In this document: in pieces, positions 58,001 to 60,400 of the stretch | Position numbering within the stretch: the stretch's first letter is position 1 | How the letters are laid out: every line of letters begins with the position of its first letter | NCBI GenBank assembly: GCA_963989385.1 | Contig: OZ022511.1 | Location: forward strand, 6,944,001-7,008,000 | DNA from: Ctena decussata | Taxonomy: Eukaryota > Mollusca > Bivalvia > Lucinida > Lucinidae | Length of the DNA: 64,000 bases | Direction: 5' to 3' | The notes under the pieces: generated by a model | Database searches by the model: none | Told to the model about the DNA's origin: nothing | Seen by the model: only the letters and a program-made list of their open reading frames with translations | Position numbers and translations under genes: made by a program

Positions 58001-59830
58001 AGGAGTATATTTACTTACTGGTATCCAAGTCATACTCCGTCCAGCTAGGAAATAACTCTTGACCGTACCTCTGTTTGGTCGAAACAATGACTGAAATGAC
58101 AGAAATACAGAATTCATTTCTGGTAAACGCGTAATTCCATTAACACCTTGAAATTGTAAATTTGGGCTTCTGCAAGTAGTTCATCAAAATATGACAATGC
58201 TATAGGACTCGTATGTATGGATAACTCAACAACATCAACAACTAATGTAGGAAGCAAATGAGCCGCGACACGAGAAAACCAACAATGTGGCAGTGCGGCC
58301 AGCGCAGACTCAGATCAGCCTGGGCATCCGCCCAGTCTGATCAGAGTATTCACTGTCCGCATTGAGGTAGCTTACACCCTTAGCTACCATTTGAGCACTT
58401 AACTAAATATCTGATCAAACTGGGCGGTCTCCATGCTGATCCGAGTCTGTGCTGGGTGCACAACCACATTGTTGGTTTTGTCGTGTCGCGGCTCAAATGT
58501 AATATTGTTACTGCGAAGGGATACAGTTTTTGCAGTTGAATTGCCTCCATTTGTATATTATCGTTCCTTGTCCATATGCATTCCTTTACCTTGTAAAATA
58601 TTTATCTACCCTAAGTATGTTGGTTAACCCATTTATGTTTGGTGGCTGCTTCCTTGGCTATAAATTGGATGAGTCCATTTATCAGTTAAGGGGTGTCTGG
58701 TTTAGTTTACAATATGTATTTTAATCATTTTTATCTTAAGGACAAAATTATACAAATAGTGTAGACCCTGATAAGACACTTCCACGCCAGAAAATTAAAT
58801 AAAGTGAATAAAATTTAATATTATTGAAATTAAAAATCATAAAGTAAAAAGATAATAATAAAATAAAAAGAAAAATAGAAGATATTAAGAAGAAATGAAT
58901 CTAATTTGGTAACACAAAAACATATTTTGAAAGGTATATTCAAATATTAGAAATTTTTCATTTCAATTTTAATCATTATCATTATTATACTTGTATTATC
59001 ATTTATTATTATTTTTTATTTATTTTGCATCTTGCTCTCATTGATCTATTTTTGCTCTTTCATCATTCAATATATTGTTCTCCCACTGGAGCCCTAGCGG
59101 TCACAGCACTGTATTGTTTTAGGCATACTGTAAAATATGGTATGGTATGATGGATTGGTATGTGGTGGTATGAAAATCTCATACCATACCACATACCATA
59201 CCAAAATTATTAGTGACCTGTAGTTTAATCTGGATCTGTAGTCTCTGAAAGTCAATACCAGTCAGACCTTGATATAAGGATTATACCCATCACCATCAAA
59301 TGCATAACAACAATGTTAACAGGATCACCTCTATATAAGCATTACACCCATCATTATAAAATGCATGACAACAATGTTAACAAGATCATCTAGAGAGGTG
59401 ATCTTGTTAACATTGTTGTCATGCATTTGATAATGATGGGTATAATGCCCAAAAAATATACTTTTGGTATGGCCGTTTGGTATGGTATGTGGTATGATAT
59501 GGGATTTTCATACCATACCACATACTAACCCATCATACCATACCATATTTTACAGTATGCCATTGTTTATTGATTAGGAAATATCTTTGATTTTCTTATC
59601 TTTATTCATTAGGAAATATCTTTGATTTTCTTATCTTTATTCATTAGGAAATATCTTTGATTTTCTTATCACTTGACCGGACTAGATGGGAGTCAGTGGT
59701 CATTTTGACAAACTCCAGGCCTTTAACCGCTTACCCAAAATCCAACTGCTAGCACCAAGACGAAGTACACCACCACCACAGTGATATCACCCCAATGGTT
59801 TAACCCTGGTTCTTCCGAACTAATGGCCAT
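9776..59830 (-). CDS. Sodium/glucose cotransporter, SLC5A family (whole gene, 14 coding exons)
   Basis: This gene encodes a plasma-membrane Na+-coupled sugar symporter of the SGLT type. I assembled it exon by exon from the reverse strand: 59735-59830, 58019-58090, 56070-56174, 48136-48195, 40016-40120, 37165-37270, 35623-35703, 28631-28836, 27973-28108, 25947-26054, 14065-14215, 12903-13071, 11914-12129 and 9776-10045. The sum is 1,881 nt, giving 626 residues plus stop, a little shorter than vertebrate SGLTs. Every intron is GT-AG and every phase matches. By family alignment the human SGLT1 sugar-site residues N78, H83, E102, Y290, W291, K321 and Q457 correspond to N65, H70, E89, Y272, W273, K303 and Q439 here. 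The SLC5 signature around YTVLGGLAAV (exons 6-7) and the second signature [15 protein letters not shown] (exons 12-13) are intact. It could be an SGLT1/2 or SGLT4/5-like paralog; the exact substrate cannot be read from sequence. Confidence 0.93.
11290..11531. mobile_element. Palindromic MITE, TGAGCC family, copy 2
   Basis: Same arms as the family (TGAGCCGTGACACGAG and CGTGTCGCGGCT). It lies in SLC5A intron 13. Confidence 0.88.
11691..11909. mobile_element. Palindromic MITE, TGAGCC family, copy 3 (diverged)
   Basis: The left end TAAGCCGCGACACGA is clear, but the right terminus is eroded after GCAAACATGGCACTTAGTTG. It ends within about 5 bp of the splice donor of SLC5A exon 13 (boundary 11914). 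Confidence 0.8.
11914..12129 (-). CDS. SLC5A exon 13
   Basis: This 216-nt phase-0 exon codes for [20 protein letters not shown], then [40 protein letters not shown] and [12 protein letters not shown]. It completes the second SLC5 signature. The donor AAACAG|GTAGGA lies within a few bases of the edge of a diverged copy of the TGAGCC foldback family (11691-11909). Confidence 0.95.
12536..12771. mobile_element. Palindromic MITE, TGAGCC family, copy 4
   Basis: Both terminal arms are intact (TGAGCCGCGACACGAC and GTGTCGTGGCTCA). It lies in SLC5A intron 12. Confidence 0.88.
12903..13071 (-). CDS. SLC5A exon 12 (sugar-site glutamine)
   Basis: This 169-nt exon codes for [20 protein letters not shown], then [20 protein letters not shown] and [17 protein letters not shown]439 in [11 protein letters not shown] aligns with Q457 of human SGLT1, the residue that helps define sugar selectivity. 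The acceptor is TGTTTAG and the donor CAT|GTAAGA. Confidence 0.95.
14065..14215 (-). CDS. SLC5A exon 11 (Na+ site helix)
   Basis: This 151-nt exon codes for [20 protein letters not shown], then [20 protein letters not shown] and [10 protein letters not shown]. The [10 protein letters not shown] motif forms the conserved Na2 sodium site in SLC5 structures. The exon enters in phase 1 after TTATAG and leaves in phase 2 at GGGAG|GTACAG, completing an arginine with exon 12. Confidence 0.95.
14576..14845 (-). mobile_element. tRNA-derived SINE, copy 1
   Basis: On the minus strand it starts with a tRNA-like head: GGGCCGGGTAGCGCAATCGG (box A) and GGTTCGAATCCCGG (box B). A conserved body with GTTAACTGACCGTCCCGACA and GTTTACCGTGGACGTTAAGC follows. 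The anticodon stem has a short loop, so this is a SINE, not a working tRNA. Confidence 0.88.
14862..15655. repeat. 180-bp tandem repeat, about 4 copies
   Basis: Units start near AAAATTGACTAAGTTCAACA at about 14866, 15044, 15225 and 15403. Each contains AATTATGTGCAAACAATATG and GTTGCGCTCACAAGACAC. The array ends in GACGGACGGACC and CAGCTAACGCAGGTGCGAC. Confidence 0.85.
15660..16300. repeat. Block A1 of the composite satellite region
   Basis: This block starts AACAAGTAGCCCAAAGGGCA and ends before the first 145-bp units. It is repeated almost unchanged at 16852-17500, so the A block plus 145-bp units forms a 1.19-kb higher-order repeat. Confidence 0.85.
16300..16851. repeat. 145-bp tandem repeat, first array
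   Basis: Units contain GCTCGAGATATTGTCATGCC, GAGAAATGTAGGTGCTAGAG and CACAGTGACCTTGACCTTGG. The landmark ATAGCCACAG falls at 16421, 16566 and 16711, a period of exactly 145 bp. Confidence 0.93.
16852..17500. repeat. Block A2 of the composite satellite region
   Basis: Second copy of block A1, with a few substitutions. Confidence 0.88.
17500..18807. repeat. 145-bp tandem repeat, second array
   Basis: About nine units of the 145-bp repeat. The array runs into GTTCTTTTCTCCATTAT, where the 4.19-kb transposon inserted. Confidence 0.92.
19567..19665 (-). mobile_element. tRNA-derived SINE head, second type
   Basis: The minus strand reads GCCCAGGTAACTCAGTAGGT (box A) and CTGGTTCGATACC (box B). It differs from the family at 14576. 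The body after it is not recognised. Confidence 0.65.
20194..20700 (-). pseudogene. C2H2 zinc-finger ORF fragment inside the 4.19-kb TIR element
   Basis: The 168-residue frame starts [13 protein letters not shown] and contains a C-x2-C ... H-x4-H finger (KCKYCLKSF, then RHCVEKH). The middle part (about residues 35-120) looks genuinely coding. The end, from about residue 138, runs into an inverted repeat (GTGGTTGTCGACCGA) at 20225-20275. It sits between the TIRs of the element at 18808-22997 and is probably a remnant of that element's gene. No family could be named, and no catalytic motif is visible. Confidence 0.45.
20225..20276. repeat. Small palindrome GTGGTTGTCGACCGA
   Basis: Inverted arms of 15 bp (GGTGGTTGTCGACCGA and TCGGTCGACAACCACT) enclose about 22 bp. 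It truncates the end of the zinc-finger ORF. Confidence 0.6.
20995..21575. mobile_element. Foldback element with TGTTACCATAG core, copy 1
   Basis: Inverted halves share AATGTCATTGAAAAATTGAT versus ATCAATTTTTCAATGGCAT, and CCAGAGTGACGTCATCTAGA is near the centre of symmetry. It is nested in the 4.19-kb transposon. Confidence 0.7.
21637..21916 (-). mobile_element. tRNA-derived SINE, copy 2
   Basis: Close relative of 14576-14845 with the same head and body and a GATTGATTGATT tail. It is nested in the 4.19-kb transposon. Confidence 0.88.
22998..23600. repeat. 178-bp tandem units and GC-rich end
   Basis: Units with AACGCTCAAGGGCAGCTAAC lie at 23024 and 23201 (period 177). The block ends with CACCCACCCACGCACGCACG and the hairpin CACCTCTGAGCC..GGCTCAGGTG. 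Confidence 0.88.
23600..24185. repeat. 145-bp tandem repeat, third array
   Basis: Four more units of the 145-bp repeat, two with a changed TGACCTTGACCTT motif. Confidence 0.92.
24186..24825. repeat. 178-bp tandem units and GC-rich end, second block
   Basis: Copies of AACGCTCAAGGGCA at 24241 and 24419. It includes the intact CTCCATTATAACACTATGGG, the empty-site counterpart of the transposon insertion, and ends in the same CACCTCTGAGCC hairpin. Confidence 0.9.
25497..25736. mobile_element. Palindromic MITE, TGAGCC family, copy 5
   Basis: A well-preserved copy with near-complete inner and outer arms, in intron 10, about 200 bp from exon 10. Confidence 0.9.
25947..26054 (-). CDS. SLC5A exon 10 (cysteine-rich extracellular loop)
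   Basis: This 108-nt exon codes for [20 protein letters not shown], then [16 protein letters not shown]. The cysteine spacing matches the extracellular loop of human SGLT1, and an NAT sequon is present. Acceptor and donor are GTCTGAAAT-side CAG and ACAG|GTAGGT. The intron after it (14216-25946, 11.7 kb) is the most repeat-dense in the gene. Confidence 0.92.
26265..26390. mobile_element. Foldback with TTATCGCTGATT arms
   Basis: ATTATCGCTGATTAACACATG pairs with CATGTGGGAATCAGCGATAA, and TTCACTATGGC with GCCAAAGTGAA inside. Confidence 0.75.
26803..26901. mobile_element. 99-bp foldback with TGAGCCCGG ends
   Basis: Inverted arms of about 31 bp (TGAGCCCGGCCTCCAGCACA and its reverse with one mismatch) enclose about 37 bp. 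It shares the first six bases with the large TGAGCC family but the interior is unrelated. Confidence 0.8.
27540..27655. mobile_element. GACGTC palindromic repeat, copy 2
   Basis: The ends CCCAGCGGGCACATAACGTC and (inverted) GACGTTATGTGCCTGCTGGG flank seven or so GACGT/ACGTC half-palindromes. Confidence 0.8.
27973..28108 (-). CDS. SLC5A exon 9
   Basis: This 136-nt exon codes for [18 protein letters not shown], then [20 protein letters not shown] and ISRALYP. K303 in YLKILP aligns with sugar-contacting K321 of human SGLT1. The exon enters in phase 0 and leaves in phase 1 at CCAG|GTAAGA. Confidence 0.95.
28631..28836 (-). CDS. SLC5A exon 8 (glycosylated loop and YW motif)
   Basis: This 206-nt exon codes for an extracellular loop with [20 protein letters not shown], an ENSTCGF N-glycosylation sequon and [18 protein letters not shown]. 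It ends in the LWYWCCDQ helix, whose Y272 and W273 align with sugar-contacting Y290 and W291 of human SGLT1. The acceptor is ATTCAG and the donor CAG|GTTGGT. Confidence 0.95.
29525..29711. mobile_element. 163-bp foldback with 12-bp direct flanking repeats
   Basis: The element 29537-29699 begins TTGCTATGCTGTTGCTAAGG and ends with its reverse complement. Arms of about 75 bp are nearly perfect. CGACTTAAGTGG flanks it on both sides (29525-29536 and 29700-29711). Confidence 0.85.
29743..30221. repeat. Direct repeat copy 1 flanking the LINE fragment
   Basis: This 479-bp block, starting CTTCCGATGGTCTACACTG, is nearly identical to 30946-31423. It contains a complete 324-bp TIR element plus 140 bp of flank ending CTTACTGGGTTGCTTCA. 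Confidence 0.9.
29757..30080. mobile_element. 324-bp MITE with CACTGTAAAAAA termini, copy 1
   Basis: Inverted ends CACTGTAAAAAA and TTTTTTACAGTG are bounded by TA on both sides. The arms continue with GATTTTACGGTA and ACTGGCAGCTGG blocks. The TA flanks suggest a Tc1/mariner-type target, but no coding sequence is present. Confidence 0.8.
30222..30948 (-). pseudogene. Non-LTR retrotransposon reverse transcriptase fragment
   Basis: The frame has the classic LINE RT blocks in order: [52 protein letters not shown] and the catalytic box [12 protein letters not shown], then [14 protein letters not shown]. About 240 codons are open. The fragment is cut at both ends exactly where two direct copies of a 478-bp sequence begin (29743-30221 and 30946-31423). 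Endonuclease, RNase H-like and tail regions are missing. The motif style is closest to L1-clade RTs. It is not a functional element. Confidence 0.9.
30946..31423. repeat. Direct repeat copy 2 flanking the LINE fragment
   Basis: This 478-bp near-identical copy of 29743-30221 shows only a few differences, such as one extra or missing base in A/T runs and CAAACG for CAAACA. Such similarity implies recent duplication or an assembly duplicate. Confidence 0.9.
30960..31283. mobile_element. 324-bp MITE with CACTGTAAAAAA termini, copy 2
   Basis: This is the second copy within the duplicated block, with the same TA flanks and the same inverted arms. Confidence 0.8.
31594..31740. repeat. GCATTTTTCACA repeat cluster, left arm
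   Basis: The motif CGCATTTTTCAC occurs several times in both orientations, including a palindrome AACGCATTTTTCACATGTGT and its reverse. The segment beginning GAGACCGCAATATTCACAG recurs inverted at 34818-34856. Confidence 0.7.
31880..32057 (+). mobile_element. SINE-like element, left part (interrupted by Harbinger)
   Basis: The sequence has a box B-like GCAGGTTCCAGTCGCCCG followed by a conserved-looking body with AGTAAATAGGTACCTGTTT and GAGAGGGGTAGGCTCC. It continues after the Harbinger insertion as TAAGACACTGCTGTCTCTACGG (33282-33303). Confidence 0.5.
32330..32650 (+). pseudogene. HARBI1-like transposase remnant (frameshifted)
   Basis: One frame reads [20 protein letters not shown], then [15 protein letters not shown] frameshift near 32450 moves to [20 protein letters not shown], then [20 protein letters not shown]. 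The [18 protein letters not shown] block is the helix-turn-helix region of Harbinger transposases. The DDE catalytic core that should follow is missing, so this is a dead, internally deleted copy. Confidence 0.82.
32578..32790 (-). pseudogene. Harbinger Myb/SANT-like DNA-binding protein remnant
   Basis: The minus-strand frame reads [20 protein letters not shown], then [20 protein letters not shown]. This matches the third helix region of the Myb/SANT-like domain carried as the second gene in PIF/Harbinger elements. It overlaps the end of the transposase remnant in antisense because the interior is deleted. Confidence 0.7.
34268..34505. mobile_element. Palindromic MITE, TGAGCC family, copy 6
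   Basis: A well-preserved copy; arms TGAGCCGCAACACGAG and CGTGTCGCGGCTCA. Confidence 0.9.
34718..34856. repeat. GCATTTTTCACA repeat cluster, right arm
   Basis: Inverted relative of 31594-31740, ending TGAATATTGCGGTCTC. Together the two could be the ends of a 3.3-kb element into which SINE, Harbinger and MITE sequences later inserted, or two separate solo copies. Confidence 0.6.
35248..35606. mobile_element. Repeat element built on CGTTCGAACG/CGTTGCAACG palindromes
   Basis: The ends ACCGTTCGAACGCTATTTTT and (inverted) AGCGTTCGAAGGT enclose several copies of CGTTSGAACG-type or CGTTGCAACG palindromes followed by CTATTTTT. The middle is AT-rich with a T run. It ends about 16 bp from the exon 7 donor. 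Confidence 0.7.
35623..35703 (-). CDS. SLC5A exon 7 (SLC5 signature)
   Basis: This 81-nt exon codes for [20 protein letters not shown] and AFALVGI, the core of the SLC5 signature. It enters in phase 1 after a TTTCAG acceptor. The donor A|GTATGA is weak but leaves phase 1, matching exon 8. A repeat built on CGTTCGAACG ends only about 16 bp beyond the donor. Confidence 0.92.
36010..36098. mobile_element. TTGATTCAACG palindromic repeat, copy 3
   Basis: Contains CGCTGATTCAACATCATG, TTGATTCAATGTTGAATTAA and CGTTATGTGCCCCGGTGG, the last like the GTTATGTGCC..CTGG end at 27640. Confidence 0.6.
36118..36940. repeat. Bivalve-type dispersed repeat with GTTACTAAAAATAGC units
   Basis: It starts TTGTCGCACCTGCTTTAGC and has a (TCCG)n stretch. 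The phrase GTTACTAAAAATAGC recurs at about 36343, 36697 and 36840, each time beside a GATGGC/ATGGCC phrase. A run of 25 G lies at 36499-36523. Related wording (CTTGGATGATCA, GGGGTTCTTGAGATATCG) ends the window at 63890-64000. Confidence 0.7.
37165..37270 (-). CDS. SLC5A exon 6
   Basis: This 106-nt exon enters in phase 0 and leaves in phase 1. It codes for a transmembrane stretch, [20 protein letters not shown] then [15 protein letters not shown], where the SLC5 signature begins. The final G joins GC from exon 7 to give glycine. The acceptor is TTTTTAG and the donor TTGG|GTTAG. Confidence 0.92.
37738..39480. mobile_element. 1.74-kb TIR element, no coding capacity
   Basis: Inverted ends start TGGGCGTATTCGAC; the arms resume with TTCACGATTCT and GGCCCGATTTCACGTC. 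The right arm has an extra inserted palindrome (AAGCACTTTTT / AAAAAGTGCTT). No convincing target duplication or transposase is seen. Confidence 0.7.
39661..39745 (-). mobile_element. tRNA-like SINE head, third type
   Basis: The minus strand reads TATAGCGTCGTGGTAGTGCT (box A) and CCGGTTCGATCCTCG (box B). The acceptor stem does not pair well, so a working tRNA is unlikely. Confidence 0.6.
40016..40120 (-). CDS. SLC5A exon 5
   Basis: This 105-nt phase-0 exon codes for [18 protein letters not shown] followed by a hydrophobic helix ([17 protein letters not shown]). The [12 protein letters not shown] stretch is a hallmark of SLC5 transporters. The acceptor is CATTTCAG and the donor GCG|GTAGGT. Confidence 0.95.
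40447..40825. mobile_element. Repeat family with ATATGACGTCGC start, copy 1
   Basis: About 370 bp shared with 49688-50045: TTTTATCATATGACGTCGC, CCACTAGTGGATTAAATATG and a terminal hairpin whose arms are TATTGAATTTA..AACTCGTT and AACTCGTTTAATAAATTCAA. Confidence 0.85.
40960..41140. mobile_element. Foldback family with TTACAAAGGGGAAC, copy 2
   Basis: Contains GACTTCCTGTTAGCTTTCCT and a strong hairpin: AAAGAATTTGCTCCT / AGGAGCAAATTCTTT. Confidence 0.72.
41317..42622. repeat. Cluster of TGTCATYCCTGTTAC motifs in both orientations
   Basis: The motif or its reverse complement GTAACAGGAATGACA occurs at about 41317, 41599, 41618, 42208, 42241, 42399, 42421-42470 (three in a row) and 42607. Weaker versions lie at about 41648, 41680 and 41967. 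The DNA between is not repeated, and no long ORF is present. Confidence 0.8.
43676..43865. mobile_element. Palindromic MITE, TGAGCC family, copy 7 (eroded ends)
   Basis: The core (GGCATGTGCGCCC, CAGTCTGATCAGA, CAGGCTGATCTAAGACTTCG) is clear, but both TGAGCC ends are degraded. Confidence 0.75.
44089..44310. mobile_element. Palindromic MITE, TGAGCC family, copy 8
   Basis: Ends TGAGCCGTGACATGAC and CGTGTCGCGGCTC flank a diverged core. Confidence 0.85.
45846..46268 (+). pseudogene. C-terminal fragment of a non-LTR retrotransposon polyprotein
   Basis: The open frame (141 codons) includes [20 protein letters not shown], a [19 protein letters not shown] cysteine/histidine motif and a helical tail, ending at TAA. 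Arrangement C-x-C-(x7)-H-x4-C with HFLFNC is typical of the region downstream of RT in LINE elements. No RT domain is found upstream. The closest class cannot be set. Confidence 0.72.
46270..48120. other. Gene-free intronic stretch (SLC5A intron 4)
   Basis: AT-rich sequence with a G run near 47740 and a short foldback-family tail near 47900-47985. No coding exon was recognised. Confidence 0.5.
48136..48195 (-). CDS. SLC5A exon 4
   Basis: This 60-nt phase-0 micro-exon codes for 20 residues, [10 protein letters not shown] then [10 protein letters not shown], which make the helix following the EW motif in SGLTs. The acceptor is TCTTTCAG and the donor GGG|GTGAGT. It is short enough for automated gene finders to miss. 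It lies just below the 146-bp tandem array. Confidence 0.92.
48360..49665. repeat. 146-bp tandem repeat, about 8-9 copies
   Basis: Units contain GACCTTGAAAATGAGGTCAA, GGTCACCAAAATCTAATCAG and CATCCATTGGTTCAAGAGAT. The GTC of GGTCAAGGTCA falls at 48426, 48578, 48729, 48876, 49022, 49168, 49328 and 49474, so the usual spacing is 146-152 bp. The end is GACGCCGACGGGATCCGC and a CCCCCCTCACC..GGTGGGGGG hairpin. Confidence 0.92.
49688..50045. mobile_element. Repeat family with ATATGACGTCGC start, copy 2
   Basis: Second copy, sharing the same landmarks and terminal hairpin (about 49905-50028). It follows directly on the 146-bp tandem array. Confidence 0.85.
50487..50605. repeat. Long hairpin plus direct half-repeat
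   Basis: GAGCCACAACGCCACAACAG and AAATACCGTTT pair perfectly, or nearly so, with the segment up to 50562. A second GACTGTTGTGGTGTTGTGGT then follows in direct orientation. Confidence 0.85.
50835..51011. mobile_element. Palindromic MITE, TGAGCC family, copy 9 (short)
   Basis: Terminal arms are intact but about 60 bp of the central spacer is missing compared with other copies. Confidence 0.88.
51640..51705. mobile_element. Foldback family with GGAGCAAATTC hairpin, copy 3
   Basis: The hairpin CAGGAGAGAATTTGCTCCC / GGGAGCAAATTCTTTCCTG is nearly perfect. Confidence 0.72.
51838..52035. mobile_element. Foldback MITE, AGACGGTTC family, copy 1
   Basis: The central palindrome CATTAGAACCGTCTCG / CGAGACGGTTCTAATG is flanked by inverted GGGATAATTT...TTATCC arms and GCTCTAGAT/ATCTGGA-type ends. 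Confidence 0.8.
52871..53009 (+). repeat. 29-bp tandem repeat abutting the neuropeptide start codon
   Basis: Four degenerate copies of 29 bp lie head to tail at 52894, 52923, 52952 and 52981. Each begins GTGACTATC or a close variant and has a G/A-rich centre (AAGATCTCGAG-like). A shorter relative precedes them at 52871. The last copy ends on the A of the ATG at 53009. The period is not a multiple of three, so this is leader or promoter sequence, not coding. Confidence 0.75.
53009..53497 (+). CDS. Calcitonin/DH31-like neuropeptide precursor, nested in SLC5A intron 3
   Basis: This intact 162-residue ORF looks like a secreted neuropeptide precursor. Residues 1-30 form a signal peptide with a hydrophobic core ([18 protein letters not shown]). 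Basic sites follow: IKR at 37-39, RK at 56-57 and GRKR at 91-94, the last preceded by the amide-donor glycine. The predicted peptide, residues 58-90 ([10 protein letters not shown] to YGAYGP-amide, 33 residues), has no cysteine. Its SGSQLAKWK stretch and GP-amide end are spaced exactly as SGTQEAKHR and GP-amide in insect DH31: 21 residues from SG to GP in both. DH31-family peptides act on calcitonin-receptor-like class B GPCRs. The tail (95-162) is basic then acidic, with no known motif. The coding region is uninterrupted by introns, which could mean a retrocopy or simply a compact gene. It runs antisense to the transporter. AATAAA is present at 53961. Confidence 0.8.
   Translation: MKMCVGIGSENAFLILSIVILCSIISTLASTHGLYRIKRLPVGAEESAGEPDSNGRKFLFDTGYGSRIQSGSQLAKWKALSDYVYGAYGPGRKRSAPRRYLRRKPFPEFLREENESKIEQDQFKYAYSLICIEQLELFWDQYKPNLGLYMEIEDILENICLL
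53180..53278 (+). other. Predicted mature DH31-like amidated peptide
   Basis: This is the segment between the RK site (residues 56-57) and the amidation signal GRKR (91-94). If the RK site is not used, cleavage at IKR would give a longer form starting LPVGAEES. A monobasic R at residue 67 is another possible internal site. Confidence 0.65.
54060..54215. mobile_element. Foldback MITE, AGACGGTTC family, copy 2 (diverged)
   Basis: Shares GAGGATAATTCAAAGATAAT, ACCCCTCATCAGAACCG and GTGTCACAACGTATG with the other copies. Confidence 0.65.
54698..54760. repeat. Hairpin CAGTGAAAATCC..GGATTTTCACTG
   Basis: The arms include GATGAGACGG and CCGTCTCATC at the tip. Intronic. Confidence 0.75.
54907..55112. 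mobile_element. Palindromic MITE, TGAGCC family, copy 10
   Basis: Ends TGAGCCGCGACACGAC and TTTTCGCGGCTCA; a partly deleted left inner arm. Confidence 0.87.
55165..55300. mobile_element. SINE-like element with AACGTCCCATCAAC, copy 1
   Basis: Shares GTAACGTCCCATCAACAC, GATTTAAAGTTTCATCC and GACCGGAGAAGC with 60232-60400. Confidence 0.6.
55728..55835. mobile_element. Foldback with AAATTTGATTTTT arms
   Basis: AATTTGATTTTTCC.CATTCATCGTGTGA pairs with TCACACGATGAACG..AAAAATCAAATTT, with GAAGCCAGTGG/CCACTGGCTTC in the centre. Confidence 0.8.
56070..56174 (-). CDS. SLC5A exon 3 (sugar and Na+ site segment)
   Basis: This 105-nt phase-0 exon codes for 35 residues including [17 protein letters not shown] and [15 protein letters not shown]. 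It contains N65, H70 and E89, which align with the sugar-contacting N78, H83 and E102 of human SGLT1. The acceptor is TTGCAG and the donor ATG|GTGAGT. The intron that follows (48196-56069, 7.9 kb) contains the nested plus-strand neuropeptide gene. Confidence 0.95.
56195..56605. mobile_element. Foldback element with TGTTACCATAG core, copy 2
   Basis: Relative of 20995-21575, with AATGTCATTGAAAAATTGGC and repeated ATATATCTGTTACCATAGCA and AAGTGACGTCATTCG blocks. It begins about 20 bp upstream of SLC5A exon 3. Confidence 0.65.
56688..56891. mobile_element. Palindromic MITE, TGAGCC family, copy 11
   Basis: Ends TGAGACGCGACACGAC and GTGTCGCCGCTCA. It lies in SLC5A intron 2. Confidence 0.86.
57358..57566. 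mobile_element. Foldback MITE, AGACGGTTC family, copy 3
   Basis: Ends TGCTCCAGATAAGG and CTTATCTGGAGCTCTGG are inverted, with the ACCCCTC...GAGGGGTCACAAC core between. Confidence 0.82.
58019..58090 (-). CDS. SLC5A exon 2
   Basis: This 72-nt phase-0 exon codes for [10 protein letters not shown] followed by [14 protein letters not shown]. It carries the conserved [10 protein letters not shown] segment that leads into the second transmembrane helix of SLC5 proteins. The acceptor is ATTTCAG and the donor is CCA|GTAAGT. Confidence 0.93.
58259..58495. mobile_element. Palindromic MITE, TGAGCC family, copy 12
   Basis: A full-length copy about 170 bp upstream of SLC5A exon 2, in intron 1. Confidence 0.9.
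59122..59561. mobile_element. 440-bp foldback with ATGGTATGGTATG arms
   Basis: Ends GGCATACTGTAAAATATGGT and ACCATATTTTACAGTATGCC are perfect inverted repeats. Arms contain runs of GGTATG and CATACC. A second palindrome is nested inside (AACAATGTTAACAAGATCA and its reverse). It lies in SLC5A intron 1. Confidence 0.85.
59571..59672. repeat. 35-bp tandem repeat, 3 copies
   Basis: ATTAGGAAATATCTTTGATT starts at 59573, 59608 and 59643; the units are essentially identical. Confidence 0.9.
59735..59830 (-). CDS. SLC5A exon 1 (N-terminus, start codon)
   Basis: The exon codes for 32 residues starting [15 protein letters not shown], followed by the first hydrophobic helix [17 protein letters not shown]. 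The start ATG sits in GCCAGCCATGG, a good Kozak context. The donor is TGG|GTAAGC, phase 0. A plausible acceptor (GTCTGTTTCAG) lies just upstream, so the exon may begin at 59856 with 26 nt of 5' UTR, implying at least one upstream noncoding exon. Confidence 0.88.
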
Positions 59831-59875
59831 GGCTGGCTTCTTGGTAGTCTTTCAAACTGAAACAGACCCTTAAAT

Positions 59876-60118
59876 TAGTACTCCAGATAAGAAGGGGTAA
59901 AAGGATAATTTAGGGATGATTTTCCAAATTTCTCCATAAAAACGTATGTCGTGACCCCTCATTCGAACCGTCTTGCCGAGTGGGTTATCATGAGTGGTCA
60001 CAACATACCGAGACGGTTCGGTCGAATGAGGGTGTCACAACATATGCTTTTATTGAGAAATAAAAAAAAAATACATCTGAATTATCCTCGGTACCCCAAC
60101 TTACCTGGAGCTCTGCGA
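59876..60118. mobile_element. Foldback MITE, AGACGGTTC family, copy 4
   Basis: Ends AGTACTCCAGATAAG and TTACCTGGAGCTCTG. It lies about 20 bp upstream of the predicted splice acceptor of SLC5A exon 1 and has an internal partial duplication of the core. Confidence 0.8.
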
Positions 60119-60231
60119 CTAAAATGTATTCTAAAGAGACAAAGTTATCACGCGCTCAATTCGGATTTGTGAATTAAGGGTGAGTCAACTGGGCCATCAC
60201 CACTGTTCGCACATGCCGTGAGGTACCTTCT

Positions 60232-60400
60232 CTTTTGAGTGAGTGAACTCTGGTTTAACGTCCCACCAACAACGAAGGGACCTCGGTTTAAAGTCTCATC
60301 CGAAAGACCGGAGAAGCGGGCGATTGATCTAGCGACCCCTGGATTGGTAGTCCGAAGTGTTATCCACGACACTACAGCCGCTCCTTCTCTTTCGAAATGT
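60232..60400. mobile_element. SINE-like element with AACGTCCCACCAAC, copy 2
   Basis: Starts GAGTGAGTGAACTCTGG and contains GGTTTAAAGTCTCATCCGAA, GACCGGAGAAGCGGG and a tRNA-like GTTATCCACGACACTACAGC. Confidence 0.65.
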
